From: Schlesneria sphaerica
Lineage (GTDB): Bacteria > Planctomycetota > Planctomycetia > Planctomycetales > Planctomycetaceae
Direction: 5' to 3'
NCBI RefSeq assembly: GCF_044336245.1
Contig: NZ_CP172346.1
Span: 2,480,001 to 2,544,000, forward strand
Length of the DNA stretch: 64,000 bases
Under the pieces are notes generated by a model, which saw nothing but the letters and a program-made list of their open reading frames with translations, was not told where the DNA came from and searched no databases. Positions 1 through 8,653 of the stretch are shown in pieces. Within the stretch, counting starts at the first letter, position 1; each line of letters begins with the position of its first letter. A program made the position numbers and the translations under genes.

Positions 1-439
1 GACGGTAGTAGCCATCTTCCACAGCACCGAACTCCGTCTTACCCGAAGCGATGGCGGCAGCGGCGTTTCGTTCAAAGTCGGTGCTGGGCTCGTGATCGAC
101 ACTCATCGGCTTCGTATTGACGGAGATCCACCGCGCAGTGGAATGCGTCTGCTGTGCGACATCGGCAAAAACGTCCTCCATCGCCCGCGCCGGAAGCACC
201 GATTTGTTCACGCGGAAATAGTGATGGTGCATCGTGTCCAGCGTGGCGGCATAGATGTGATGCATCAGCTCCGATCGCTCCTTCGCAGCTTCAACGGTAA
301 AGCGAACGGTTGGTTCGGGTTTCCGTTTGGCCCCCCCCTTCTTCCCCTGCGGATCGTCCCCTGCTGGTGACTTCACACCACTGAGTAATACGACTGCCGC
401 ACAAATCACGACGATACATACGAGCGTTCGGCTGGTCAT
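1..439 (-). CDS. Secreted DUF3365 (Tll0287-like haem domain) protein, 3' end outside window
   Basis: This minus-strand gene starts at ATG 439 and runs off the left edge, so only about 146 N-terminal residues are visible. It opens with a hydrophobic signal segment (residues 5-21), then a Lys/Gly-rich linker. Motifs HHHYF, AMEDVFADVA and NTKPMSVDHEP follow, and resemble the DUF3365/Tll0287-like family of periplasmic haem-binding sensory or redox domains. A haem-attachment motif, if present, would lie beyond the window. Export to the periplasm is inferred from the leader. The family assignment rests on remembered motif patterns, not a search. Confidence 0.6.
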   Translation of the reverse strand, partial: MTSRTLVCIVVICAAVVLLSGVKSPAGDDPQGKKGGAKRKPEPTVRFTVEAAKERSELMHHIYAATLDTMHHHYFRVNKSVLPARAMEDVFADVAQQTHSTARWISVNTKPMSVDHEPSTDFERNAAAAIASGKTEFGAVEDGYYR

Positions 440-758
440 CCTGGATTCCTCAGCAACAGGTTAGGTGGGCGTGGTTCACATCGCAGATTGTCGGGAAAAT
501 CGTAATCTGTGAGGGAACTGGAAAACACGTGCAAACAGGTGTCTGGCAGGCTGAATTGAGGGGCTTTTGCTCTGAGACAAACTCAGAAAGCCCCGGGGAG
601 GTTTGCATTTTGCCAATGCGGCGGGAAAGAGCTGAGCCGCCCGTGCGGCTCAGCGGAAATTTCCTGGTTCAGATCGACGTTGTCAGTGATTCCTCGATCC
701 TTCTTCGGCTTGAAGCCTTATTTTGCATTCCGGATCAGAGGAAGAGAAGTCAAGTTGA
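440..758. other. Gene-free interval with one hairpin
   Basis: No convincing coding sequence is seen. The only clear structure is the perfect hairpin at 631-654, listed separately. The short plus-strand open frame from 529 has no ribosome binding site and overlaps the end of the oxidoreductase gene. Confidence 0.6.
631..654 (-). terminator. Hairpin, probable terminator of the halogenase-like gene
   Basis: GCTGAGCCGC and GCGGCTCAGC form a perfect 10 bp stem around a 4-nt loop. Read on the minus strand it lies about 105 nt after the stop codon at 759 and is followed by TCTTTCCC, a weak T-rich tail. Confidence 0.55.
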
Positions 759-2000
759 TCAGGTCGGCTGGGCGTTCAGAGCTTCACTCCGCATCAGGTC
801 GATGGACTCAAAGACGGTGTCGAGTTCCTCTTTGAACAGATCACCGATCAGCAGGTCTGTCACCGCCCCTCGCAGATGAGGGAACCGGCGAACGAACCGG
901 CCGAAACTGAATCCGTCGTAGTACTCGCACACCAGTCGCCGCATGCGATTCATTCCGCGGACATAATCGGCTTCCCATTTCCCGAGCTGGGCACGGGAGG
1001 TATCTCCCTTCGCCAGACCTTCGACAATGCTGTCGGCCGCGAGTTCCCCTGACTTCAGTGCCAGCAGGACTCCGGACGAATACAGGGGATCGAGGAAGCC
1101 GAAGGCGTCACCCACCAGCACCCAGCCGTCCCCCGAGGCACGGCTCGAGCGGTACGTATAGTCCTTCGTCGCATAGTAACGGGACGCTCGTCGTCCGACC
1201 GAAACACGTTCTTTGACACTGGGGCAACGGTCCAGTTCCTCAAGGTACGTCTGCTCGTGGTCCCCCCGGTTTTTGAAGAGGTAATCGAAATCCCCCACAA
1301 CACCGACGCTGACACGATTATCGTGCTGCGGGATGTACCAGAACCACCCTTGTTTGTCGTGCGTCTGAAGTACCAGCGTGGCCCCTTCGTCACGACCGGT
1401 GTCCCGGTAGGCTCCTTCAAAGTAAGTCCAGATGGCTCCCTTGTTGAGCTGCGGGTCCGAGACCCGCAGTCCGAACCGGTTGATAATCATCGAACTCTGG
1501 CCGCTCGCATCGACCACGACATCCGCCAGGATTTTTCGCGTCCCCTGCTCTCGCGTCGTGACTTCAATCCCAACGGCCCGTTCCCCCTCGAACAGCACGT
1601 CCCGGACACGCGCCCCCTGATGAACCTTTACGCCCTGCTCTTGAGCGTTCATGAGCATCATCTCATCAAACTCGCTACGAAGCACCTGCCAGGTTGCCGA
1701 ACATTCGTGCGGTTTGTTGTCGTGAAAGTAGAACGGAGTCGAACTTCGTCCGCTGGCGTTTACGAACTGAACACTGTGCTTCTTGACGAAATGGCTCCGC
1801 TTCATCTTGTCGAGCATCTTCAGTCGCTCAAGCACCCAGTACGTCTCGGGAATCAATGATTCGCCAATGTGAAACCGGGGAAATACCTCGCGTTCGAACA
1901 GTTCGACATTGATCCCCTGTTGGGCCAGGAGTGTCGCCACCGTCGATCCGGCAGGACCACCACCAATGACGACAACTTGAGGACCCTGATTCTCGGTCAT
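759..2000 (-). CDS. FAD-dependent oxidoreductase, flavin-dependent halogenase-like
   Basis: This 413-residue flavoprotein starts at ATG 2000 behind AGGAG. The N-terminal dinucleotide-binding motif GGGPAGS (residues 13-19) identifies the FAD-binding Rossmann fold. GESLIP near residue 47 and a second FAD motif, GDAFGFLDP, place it in the p-hydroxybenzoate hydroxylase-like superfamily. GWFWYIP near residue 220 matches the WxWxIP signature of flavin-dependent halogenases, and a Lys pair lies near residue 73 where the halogenase catalytic Lys is expected. Related geranylgeranyl-reductase-type enzymes can share such motifs, so halogenation is only a hypothesis. No flavin reductase or biosynthetic cluster is adjacent; it is a single-gene unit. 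Confidence 0.7.
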   Translation of the reverse strand: MTENQGPQVVVIGGGPAGSTVATLLAQQGINVELFEREVFPRFHIGESLIPETYWVLERLKMLDKMKRSHFVKKHSVQFVNASGRSSTPFYFHDNKPHECSATWQVLRSEFDEMMLMNAQEQGVKVHQGARVRDVLFEGERAVGIEVTTREQGTRKILADVVVDASGQSSMIINRFGLRVSDPQLNKGAIWTYFEGAYRDTGRDEGATLVLQTHDKQGWFWYIPQHDNRVSVGVVGDFDYLFKNRGDHEQTYLEELDRCPSVKERVSVGRRASRYYATKDYTYRSSRASGDGWVLVGDAFGFLDPLYSSGVLLALKSGELAADSIVEGLAKGDTSRAQLGKWEADYVRGMNRMRRLVCEYYDGFSFGRFVRRFPHLRGAVTDLLIGDLFKEELDTVFESIDLMRSEALNAQPT

Positions 2001-2401
2001 TTAAACGCTCCTGTTTGCTCAGCCGTGCGAGGGTTTGGTGCAGTAGTGGCCCGCTGCGGGGATCCGGGGAGCCTGACGGACAGGACTTCGGCTTCCCGAA
2101 ACCGACATTACTCGTTCAAACAACCTTTGTCGAGACGTATATAAGACTTTTTTGATCAGAGATTGGAATTCAGGAGAATTCGCAGCAAAACAGTCAGATC
2201 GCTCGAATGCAGTTCCCCCCTGCTAACATGGCCTCAAAACGGGCCAAGGGGGATATACTGGCCGGGAGTGACTCCCCGACTCATCTTCGTCACCTGCATG
2301 CCGGCCCCGGGTCACGTGGCGAAGATGTGTTCATCAAGGGAGAACCAGCCCTTGTTTCCGCACCGGGTGTCCTTTCGATTCCTTTACCACAAGGCGAAAA
2401 A
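2001..2401. other. Divergent intergenic region with a leader hairpin
   Basis: This interval separates the minus-strand oxidoreductase from the plus-strand phosphoesterase and should hold both promoters. The phosphoesterase frame is open back to 2207, but the signal peptide and ribosome binding site favour the start at 2402. An inverted repeat lies at 2282-2327. Confidence 0.5.
2282..2327 (+). repeat. Inverted repeat in the phosphoesterase leader
   Basis: CATCTTCGTCAC (2282-2293) pairs with GTGGCGAAGATG (2316-2327) over 12 positions with one T-G wobble. The 22-nt loop is GC-rich. It ends about 75 nt before the chosen start codon, so it could be a folded mRNA leader or an upstream terminator. 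It matches no riboswitch class I recognise. Confidence 0.5.
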
Positions 2402-3322
2402 ATGATGATGAGCGACCGCGAGAGCGCTGCACGTGTCGGTAGACGAGCCTTTTTTCATCACGGTGTGCTTTGCCTGGCCGCCGCCTCCGTACTCGATCCC
2501 CACTCTCTCTTCGCGGAACCCAATGAAAAATCGCTGAAAGTGGGCCTGATTACAGACCTGCACTACGCAGATAAACCTGCGGCGGGGACTCGTCACTATC
2601 GCGACACCCTGAAGAAACTGACCGATGCGGCGACCGAGTTTGAGCAGCAGACAGCGAACTTTGTCGTCGAACTGGGTGACTTCATCGACGCCGCGGATAC
2701 CGTGGAAACAGAGCTGCGATACCTCAACACGATCGATCGCGAGTTCTCGGCAATTTCCCGGGATCGCCACTATGTCCTGGGAAATCACTGCGTCGATACG
2801 CTGACCAAGAACGAGTTTCTGGAGGCCGTCGGTCAATCAAAGTCTTATTACTCATTCGACCGGGGGGACTTTCATTTCGTCGTGCTCGACGCGTGTTTCC
2901 GCAGTGACGGCCAACCGTATGGACGAAAAAATTCCCAGTGGACGGACGCCAACATCCCTCCGGCCGAGGTGGAATGGCTTCGAGCGGACCTCAAGGGGAC
3001 TCAGAAAAAGACGGTCGTCTTCGCCCATCAGCGTCTGGATGTGAGTAACGATCACGGGGTGAAAAACGGCCCGGAAGTTCGTCAGGTGCTGGAGCAGTCC
3101 GGCAAGGTGCTGGCAGTCTTCCAGGGACATAGCCATCAGAACGATCTCCGCGAGATCGGCGGCATTCACTACTGCACTCTGGTTGCGATGGTGGAGGGCG
3201 CCGGTACCGAAAACAATGGTTATTCCGTCATGGACCTGGATCCTGACGGAACGATTCGGCTGAAGGGTTTTCGCCAGCAGAAAGGGTACACCTGGCCTCG
3301 AGAGACCGTCCACGGTTCCTAG
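2402..3322 (+). CDS. Secreted calcineurin-like metallophosphoesterase
   Basis: Starting at ATG 2402, the 306-residue protein has an N-terminal RRAF plus hydrophobic stretch resembling a Tat signal peptide, so it is probably exported. All canonical metallophosphoesterase motifs are present in order: DLHYAD, GDFID, GNHCVD, FAHQ and GHSHQN. These supply the two-metal site, so an active phosphoesterase is expected; the substrate is unknown. The leader holds a hairpin at 2282-2327. The next gene, argH, has its own ribosome binding site 228 bp downstream and is functionally unrelated. Confidence 0.8.
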   Translation: MMMSDRESAARVGRRAFFHHGVLCLAAASVLDPHSLFAEPNEKSLKVGLITDLHYADKPAAGTRHYRDTLKKLTDAATEFEQQTANFVVELGDFIDAADTVETELRYLNTIDREFSAISRDRHYVLGNHCVDTLTKNEFLEAVGQSKSYYSFDRGDFHFVVLDACFRSDGQPYGRKNSQWTDANIPPAEVEWLRADLKGTQKKTVVFAHQRLDVSNDHGVKNGPEVRQVLEQSGKVLAVFQGHSHQNDLREIGGIHYCTLVAMVEGAGTENNGYSVMDLDPDGTIRLKGFRQQKGYTWPRETVHGS

Positions 3323-3550
3323 GCCGACGCCGCGCGAACCGAATGCGTCGTGCATTGAACCCTTTGAGGGACAGCCCAACGGCGTCGGGAACGGGGCACG
3401 TCCGGTGATCAGAAGCAGCCCTTCCGGCAAGAACATGGCACGGAGTTTTTCTGCCCATGGGCGTTGCGAACCGTACCTGCTTCAACGAGATTTTGATAAA
3501 AGCGTGCATCACGCCTGATCGATACAGAGATTTTATTGCAGGAGCCAATC

Positions 3551-4960
3551 TTGTCCGTCAAACCTTGGGGCGGTGCCTTCGACGAACAGACCGACCCGCG
3601 CGTCGAGAAATTCACCGAATCCATTTCCTTTGATCATCGACTTGCCGCCGTCGATATTCGGGGTTCGCAGGCGCACGCTCGCATGCTGGCCAAAGTCGGA
3701 CTGCTCACTGCGGACGAATGCCGTCAGATTGTCGAAACCCTGGACCAGATCGGGGGCGAAATCGCCCGGGGCGAGATGGTCTGGAAGACGGAACTCGAAG
3801 ACATCCATATGCACATCGAGTCGGCCCTGATTCAGCGGATCGGCGATGTGGGCCGCAAACTGCACACCGCTCGCAGTCGAAATGATCAGGTCTCGACGGA
3901 TCTCAAGCTGTACGTGCGCGATTCCCTGACAACCCTCGACGGATTGCTCGAAGAACTGCAAAAGGCCTTTGTCGAGCGATGTGAAGCCGATGCGGACGTC
4001 GTCCTGCCGGGATTCACGCACCTGCAGCGTGCTCAACCCGTCATGGCGTCTCACTACTGGCTGGCCTACTGCGAAAAGTTTCAGCGCGATCGCGAGCGAA
4101 TTGCTGACTGCCTGAAACGAGTCAACGTCCTGCCACTGGGCGCTGCCGCCCTTGCCGGTACATCCCTTCCCATCGATCGCGACGAATCGGCAAAGCTGCT
4201 TGGCTTCACGGGTGCCGCAGCGACGGACACCGGGTCGATTGCCGTTGCCGCGAACAGCCTCGACGTCTCGAGCGACCGGGATTATCTCGCCGAATCGATT
4301 TTCGACCTGTCACTGATTGCCGTTCACCTGAGTGGCTGGGCCGAAGAATGGATCCTGTGGTGCACGACGGAATTCGGCTTCCTTAAACTGCCTGACGCCT
4401 ACACGACCGGTTCATCGATCATGCCGCAGAAGCGGAATCCCGATGTGCTGGAGTTGATTCGTGGCAAGTCCGCTCGCGTGATCGCCGATGTCACCCAAAT
4501 TCTGACGCTTCTGAAGGGGCTCCCCCTGGCCTACAACCGCGATCTCCAGGAAGACAAGCTCGCCTTCTTCGATGCACTCGACACCGTCCAGGCCTGTCTG
4601 GAACTGGCACCGAACATCGTCCGACGAGCCCGCCTGCAGGTCGAAACCATCAACGCGCGGCTTGAGGAAGGATTCCTGGATGCCACCACGCTGATGGAAT
4701 ATCTCATCGGACGGGGCGTTCCCATGCGAACCGGTCACGAAGTCGTGGGGAAACTGGTCCGGCTGTGTGAGTCGAAGAAGTGTAAGCTCGCCGACCTGCC
4801 CCTCGCCGAACTGCAGCAGGCCTGCGACAAGATCGAAGCAGGTGTCTCAGACTACATCGGCGTTCAGAACGTCGTCGCTCGCCTTTCCAGCCATGGCAGC
4901 GGCGGTCGAGCCGCAGTGCAAACGCAAGTCGCCGCCTGGCGAGAACGACTCAAAGGATAG
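3551..4960 (+). CDS. argH: Argininosuccinate lyase
   Basis: ArgH splits argininosuccinate into arginine and fumarate, the last step of arginine biosynthesis in the cytoplasm. The fumarase/aspartase-superfamily signature GSSIMPQKRNPD is intact near residue 290, and TARSRNDQVSTD and GFTHLQRAQP near residues 110 and 155 are typical of the family. The start is chosen at TTG 3551 because GGAG lies about 6 nt upstream and the protein then begins SVKPWGGAFD, as usual for ArgH. An in-frame TTG at 3536 lacks such a site. The length, 470 residues, is normal. It ends at a strong hairpin shared with murA. Confidence 0.96.
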   Translation: MSVKPWGGAFDEQTDPRVEKFTESISFDHRLAAVDIRGSQAHARMLAKVGLLTADECRQIVETLDQIGGEIARGEMVWKTELEDIHMHIESALIQRIGDVGRKLHTARSRNDQVSTDLKLYVRDSLTTLDGLLEELQKAFVERCEADADVVLPGFTHLQRAQPVMASHYWLAYCEKFQRDRERIADCLKRVNVLPLGAAALAGTSLPIDRDESAKLLGFTGAAATDTGSIAVAANSLDVSSDRDYLAESIFDLSLIAVHLSGWAEEWILWCTTEFGFLKLPDAYTTGSSIMPQKRNPDVLELIRGKSARVIADVTQILTLLKGLPLAYNRDLQEDKLAFFDALDTVQACLELAPNIVRRARLQVETINARLEEGFLDATTLMEYLIGRGVPMRTGHEVVGKLVRLCESKKCKLADLPLAELQQACDKIEAGVSDYIGVQNVVARLSSHGSGGRAAVQTQVAAWRERLKG

Positions 4961-5012
4961 TCTGGAAGACCTGCTCACCAGATGGTTTCGCTCGACACGA
5001 GTCCGTATGCTC

Positions 5013-5049
5013 GACGGGATGTCATCGGTAATGCCGGTGACATCCCGTC
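5013..5049. terminator. Bidirectional hairpin terminator between argH and murA
   Basis: A 16 bp stem (5013-5028 with 5034-5049, one T-G wobble) closes a TAATG loop between the convergent argH and murA stop codons. It could act on both strands. There is no long T tract. Confidence 0.65.
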
Positions 5050-5181
5050 GTCGTTTCCGGAACCCCATCGGTCGATACCCCTTGCGGACGAGTCCCGCAG
5101 CTGGGAAGCGTTCGCCGCCCCGGCCCCGACTTGCGGTATCACCCGCATTCCGTTCGGTGTGGCGCTGACTGACCCGTTCGC

Positions 5182-6579
5182 TTACTGCGGTTGCGGAAAC
5201 GTCGCATCCTTGCGAGACAGGAACTTGGGGGGCGGGGGTGAATCGCTGGAATCCAGGGCCAGTGGCTGCTGTTCGTCCTCGGAAAGCTGCAGGCTGGCGG
5301 GCATGTTGTCCGGCTGATCGTTCACCCGGCGGATATCGGCTCCCACCTGATTCAGCTTGTTCTCGAGACGTTCATAGCCCCGATCGAGATGATAAACCCG
5401 TCGAATCACGGATTCTCCGTCTGCTGCGAGTGCCGCAAGCAGAAGGGCGGCGCTCGCCCGCAAGTCAGACGCCATCACGCAGGCACCGGTGAGATTCGGA
5501 GTTCCGCTGACAATCGAGCTGGCCCCTTCACGGCGCACGTTCGCCCCCATTCGCATCAGTTCAGGAATGTGCATGAACCGGTCGGGAAAGACCTTGTCCG
5601 TAACAATGCTGATTCCTTCTGCCAGCGAGAGCAGGGCCGTGAACTGAGCCTGGACGTCCGTAGGGATGCCGGGATAGGGAAGCGCTGTGATATCGAGCGG
5701 CCGCAGTCTCTCGGGGGCGGTGACAATCGCCGTTCTGTCATGCGTCTCGACCATGACCCCGATTGTGCGGAGTGCATCAATGACGGCCGCGAGATGGGTC
5801 GGATCGAGGTTTTCGATCTGCAATCGGCCCCCGGAAATGGCCCCTGCGATCAGTAGCGTGGCAGCTTCAATTCGATCCGGGATCACCGTGTGTTCCACCG
5901 CCGAGAGGTGAGAGACCCCCTCGATGCGTAAGAACGGAGTTCCAAGCCCTTCGATTTTTGCCCCCATGGCATTCAGGTACCGTCCCAGATCGACAACTTC
6001 CGGTTCACATGCGGCGGCAGAAATGGTTGTCGTTCCGTGAGCAAAAACTGCAGCGCACATGACGTTACACGTGCCGGTGACCGTGCTGCCGAACGAGCCC
6101 CCCAGATAGATATCGGCACCAGTCAGCTTGTCAGCCCGAGCGAAGACATATCCGCGGTCGATCGTGATCTGGGCCCCCAGCGCCCGCAGCCCCTTCAGAT
6201 GAAGATCAATCGGCCTGTGCCCGATGTTGCACCCTCCCGGCAGCGAGACGCAGGCACGACCTCGCCGACCGAGCAGCGGTCCCAGGACACAGACACTGGC
6301 ACGCATTCGCCTGACAAGTTCATAGTCCGCCAGACAACGCTGCTCGTCACAGACAGTCAGGGCTAACGCCCCGTCAGGGCGACGATCGACCGACATCCCC
6401 AGCGAACGGAGCACACTTGAGAGGGTAGTGACGTCAACCAGATCGGGAACACCGTGCAGAACGGAAGTCCCTTCGGCGACCAGGGCAGCAGCCATGATCG
6501 GCAGAGCGGCGTTTTTCGCTCCACTCACCCGAACGCGACCACGCAGGGGGCGACCTCCACGCACGACAAGCATGTCCAT
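5182..6579 (-). CDS. murA: UDP-N-acetylglucosamine 1-carboxyvinyltransferase
   Basis: MurA transfers enolpyruvate from phosphoenolpyruvate to UDP-GlcNAc, the first committed step of peptidoglycan synthesis. The N-terminal SGAKNAALP contains the catalytic Lys, LPGGCNIGHRPID contains the Cys that fosfomycin alkylates (Cys115 in E. coli), and YPGIPTDVQAQ contains the catalytic Asp. The frame opens further upstream, but ATG 6579 is preceded by GGGAGG at good spacing and gives MDMLVVRGG. At 465 residues it is longer than usual because of a polar tail of about 45 residues rich in Pro, Ser and Gln. The protein supports peptidoglycan synthesis in this organism. Confidence 0.95.
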   Translation of the reverse strand: MDMLVVRGGRPLRGRVRVSGAKNAALPIMAAALVAEGTSVLHGVPDLVDVTTLSSVLRSLGMSVDRRPDGALALTVCDEQRCLADYELVRRMRASVCVLGPLLGRRGRACVSLPGGCNIGHRPIDLHLKGLRALGAQITIDRGYVFARADKLTGADIYLGGSFGSTVTGTCNVMCAAVFAHGTTTISAAACEPEVVDLGRYLNAMGAKIEGLGTPFLRIEGVSHLSAVEHTVIPDRIEAATLLIAGAISGGRLQIENLDPTHLAAVIDALRTIGVMVETHDRTAIVTAPERLRPLDITALPYPGIPTDVQAQFTALLSLAEGISIVTDKVFPDRFMHIPELMRMGANVRREGASSIVSGTPNLTGACVMASDLRASAALLLAALAADGESVIRRVYHLDRGYERLENKLNQVGADIRRVNDQPDNMPASLQLSEDEQQPLALDSSDSPPPPKFLSRKDATFPQPQ

Positions 6580-6900
6580 CCCTGGACCTCCCTCAAGTAA
6601 CCTGCATCCGTTTCGGCCTGTTGAAACAGCGTCAACTGTTTGCGGCAGCACGAAGCGATGCGACCCGGCCTTCCTGGCTGACAAGCCCCTGTATGCTACC
6701 AGAGAAAGTCCCGCCCGGAAGTCTCGACAATCCCGATCCACAACTTTTCATCTTCATTCACGTACCGTACAGTGGACTGTGTGTGAAAGACAAAGGATGC
6801 TGAGATTTCCCTGATCGGGAGACCACCCGCATCAGCTGATGCGTGATTCCGGCCGGCTGACCGGTGTCGTGACTGATTTGCGAGTAGGAAAGGGCCTGCC
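6580..6900. other. Divergent promoter region of murA and the MoxR gene
   Basis: The 321 bp interval should contain both promoters. The murA frame extends into it without a credible start. The main structure is the 16 bp palindrome at 6828-6843. Confidence 0.5.
6828..6843. promoter_or_regulatory. 16 bp perfect palindrome upstream of the MoxR gene
   Basis: CGCATCAGCTGATGCG is self-complementary over all 16 bases and ends 57 bp before the TTG start at 6901. Its form and place suit an operator for a dimeric repressor. No regulator gene is adjacent. Confidence 0.4.
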
Positions 6901-7917
6901 TTGGCTGAAAAGAAACCGGATTTCGACGAATTTCTGGAGCGGTTTCGGAAACATCGCGAATTGATGATCGAAGAATTACACAAGGTCATCGTCGGCCAGG
7001 ATGCCGTGATTGAGCAGATTCTCGCGGCCATTTTCACGGGGGGGCATTGCCTGCTGGTGGGTGTCCCCGGTCTGGCGAAGACACTGACCGTCTCGACGAT
7101 TGCTCAAATTCTGGATGTCCAGTTCAAGCGGATCCAGTTCACTCCCGACCTGATGCCCTCCGACATCACCGGCACCAATGTGCTCGACGAAAACGATGCG
7201 GGACGCCGCGAGTTTCGTTTTGTCGAAGGCCCGGTCTTCACCAACGTGCTGCTGGCGGACGAAATCAACCGTACGCCCCCCAAGACCCAGGCGGCCCTCC
7301 TGCAGGCGATGCAGGAAAAGGAAGTCACAGTCGGCCAGACGACGTACCGCCTTCCCGAACCCTTCTTCGTTATTGCAACACAAAACCCGATCGAGCAGGA
7401 AGGAACGTATCCTCTCCCGGAAGCACAGCTCGACCGTTTCATGTTTAACGTGAAAGTCGACTACCCGAATCTGGCGGAAGAAGAGCAGATTCTGCATGCC
7501 GCGAACTCGACCGAACGTCAGGAAGTTCGCAAAGTCCTGTCCGCGAAATCGATTCTGTACCTGCAGAAACAGATCCACGCGATCGAAATCGGCCCCCTGA
7601 CTGTCAATTATGTGGCTCGTCTGGTCCGGGCCACACGGCCGCTCGATGAAAGCGCTCCCAAGTTCGTTCGCGAGCTGGTCGACTGGGGAGCCGGTCCCCG
7701 CGCCGGACAGTTCCTCATTTCCGGCGGCAAAGCGCTGGCCGCGATGGACGGACGCCCGAGTGTGTCCATCGACGACATCCGCCGGGTCGCGATTCCAGTG
7801 CTCCGTCATCGCCTGGCCACGAATTTTCAGGCTCAGGCGGAAGGAATGACGCCGGAATCGGTGGTCGCCCGGCTGCTGGACGAAGTTCCGGAACCGAAAA
7901 TCCCGAAGTACGTGTGA
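6901..7917 (+). CDS. MoxR-family AAA+ ATPase
   Basis: This is a 338-residue AAA+ ATPase with a TTG start at 6901 behind AGGAAAGGG. Walker A is GVPGLAKT near residue 59, Walker B is LLADEINR near residue 117 and the sensor region is FVIATQNPIEQEGTYPLP. MoxR proteins are chaperone-like ATPases that usually work with von Willebrand factor A and DUF58 proteins to mature or insert metal into enzymes. Those partners are not adjacent; the nearest von Willebrand protein is at 15963-18413. Substrate and partner are therefore unknown. A 16 bp palindrome upstream may regulate it. Confidence 0.92.
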   Translation: MAEKKPDFDEFLERFRKHRELMIEELHKVIVGQDAVIEQILAAIFTGGHCLLVGVPGLAKTLTVSTIAQILDVQFKRIQFTPDLMPSDITGTNVLDENDAGRREFRFVEGPVFTNVLLADEINRTPPKTQAALLQAMQEKEVTVGQTTYRLPEPFFVIATQNPIEQEGTYPLPEAQLDRFMFNVKVDYPNLAEEEQILHAANSTERQEVRKVLSAKSILYLQKQIHAIEIGPLTVNYVARLVRATRPLDESAPKFVRELVDWGAGPRAGQFLISGGKALAAMDGRPSVSIDDIRRVAIPVLRHRLATNFQAQAEGMTPESVVARLLDEVPEPKIPKYV

Positions 7918-8202
7918 CCTCACGCCGCATCCCTGCCTGTCACCAGATAGCTACAGGCGGAACCACATCGACCGGAGGCAGCGTTGTACTGAAGGCAGGC
8001 GACACCGAAAAACGCGAAGGCGAAATGCCGGGGTGAACGTCACGCAGCATGATTTTGCAAGTGAGTTTACCCGTTGTAGCCGATAATCCCTCGCCGAGGG
8101 TGCGTCCACACTTTCCGAAATCAGGATGTGCTGCTATCTTCTCGGGCTCGAATAATCCGGCCATTGCCGGCACATTGGCATTAGTCCCATAAGGGGTTCG
8201 AC

Positions 8203-8295
8203 ATGAAACAAGTGAAGTTGACGACGAAGCAGAAACGAGATCGTCGCTGGAAGATCAAGCGACGCAAGATCCGTAAGCAGAAGTACGGTAAGTAA
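8203..8295 (+). CDS. 30-residue basic microprotein resembling the mS38/bS22 (AURKAIP1/COX24) core
   Basis: A tiny open frame starts at ATG 8203, 6 nt after AAGGGG, and encodes 30 residues with 17 Lys or Arg. The second half, KIKRRKIRKQKYGK, resembles the conserved core of AURKAIP1/COX24 proteins, the mitochondrial mS38 and bacterial bS22 small-subunit proteins that enter the rRNA near the decoding centre. The known proteins continue with more basic residues, while this one stops just after the core. The strong ribosome binding site argues for translation. The resemblance was judged by eye and could be chance in such basic sequence. Confidence 0.55.
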   Translation: MKQVKLTTKQKRDRRWKIKRRKIRKQKYGK

Positions 8296-8421
8296 TTGTG
8301 ACGCCGCGAACTGGCAGGGAGAGCCACTCATTCCGCCAGTTTGTCAGGCCTTCGATTTCTTCCGTTGAAACGAGATCTCGGACAAGCTTCCACAGAACGC
8401 AGGCTGCTTTCGGGTGCCGCG

Positions 8422-8448
8422 TTGTGTACGAGGCTGTTCTGGTATAAT
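8422..8448 (+). promoter_or_regulatory. Extended -10 promoter for the 32-residue basic protein
   Basis: TATAAT at 8443-8448 is preceded by TGG, giving an extended -10 element. TTGTGT at 8422-8427 is a possible -35 at a short 15 bp spacing. A transcript would begin about 100 nt before the ATG at 8555. Confidence 0.55.
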
Positions 8449-8554
8449 ATTTGGCCACTTTCGGCCGGAACCGAACAGAAATTCTGGTGCGGTTTCTCGA
8501 ACCAAAATGACAACGTGCGGCATTGTTCGCCGTCTCAACACAAAGGAAGCAAAA

Positions 8555-8653
8555 ATGGCGAAGAATACTCGCAAGGTCAACAAGGCCAACCACGGTTCAC
8601 GTCCTGCCAGCTCGAAGGCCCGCAAAGCCCGCCGACGCAAGCTGGGTGTGTGA
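8555..8653 (+). CDS. 32-residue Lys/Arg-rich microprotein, unknown
   Basis: ATG 8555 follows AAAGGAAG at good spacing and opens a 32-residue frame beginning MAKNTRKVNKANHGSRP and ending KARRRKLGV. It contains no acidic residue. An extended -10 promoter lies about 110 bp upstream and a strong terminator lies downstream, so it appears to be its own transcription unit. The composition suits a small ribosomal or rRNA-binding protein; NHGSRP faintly recalls the bTHX family, but I cannot assign it. Its neighbour at 8203 is of similar size and composition. Confidence 0.6.
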   Translation: MAKNTRKVNKANHGSRPASSKARKARRRKLGV

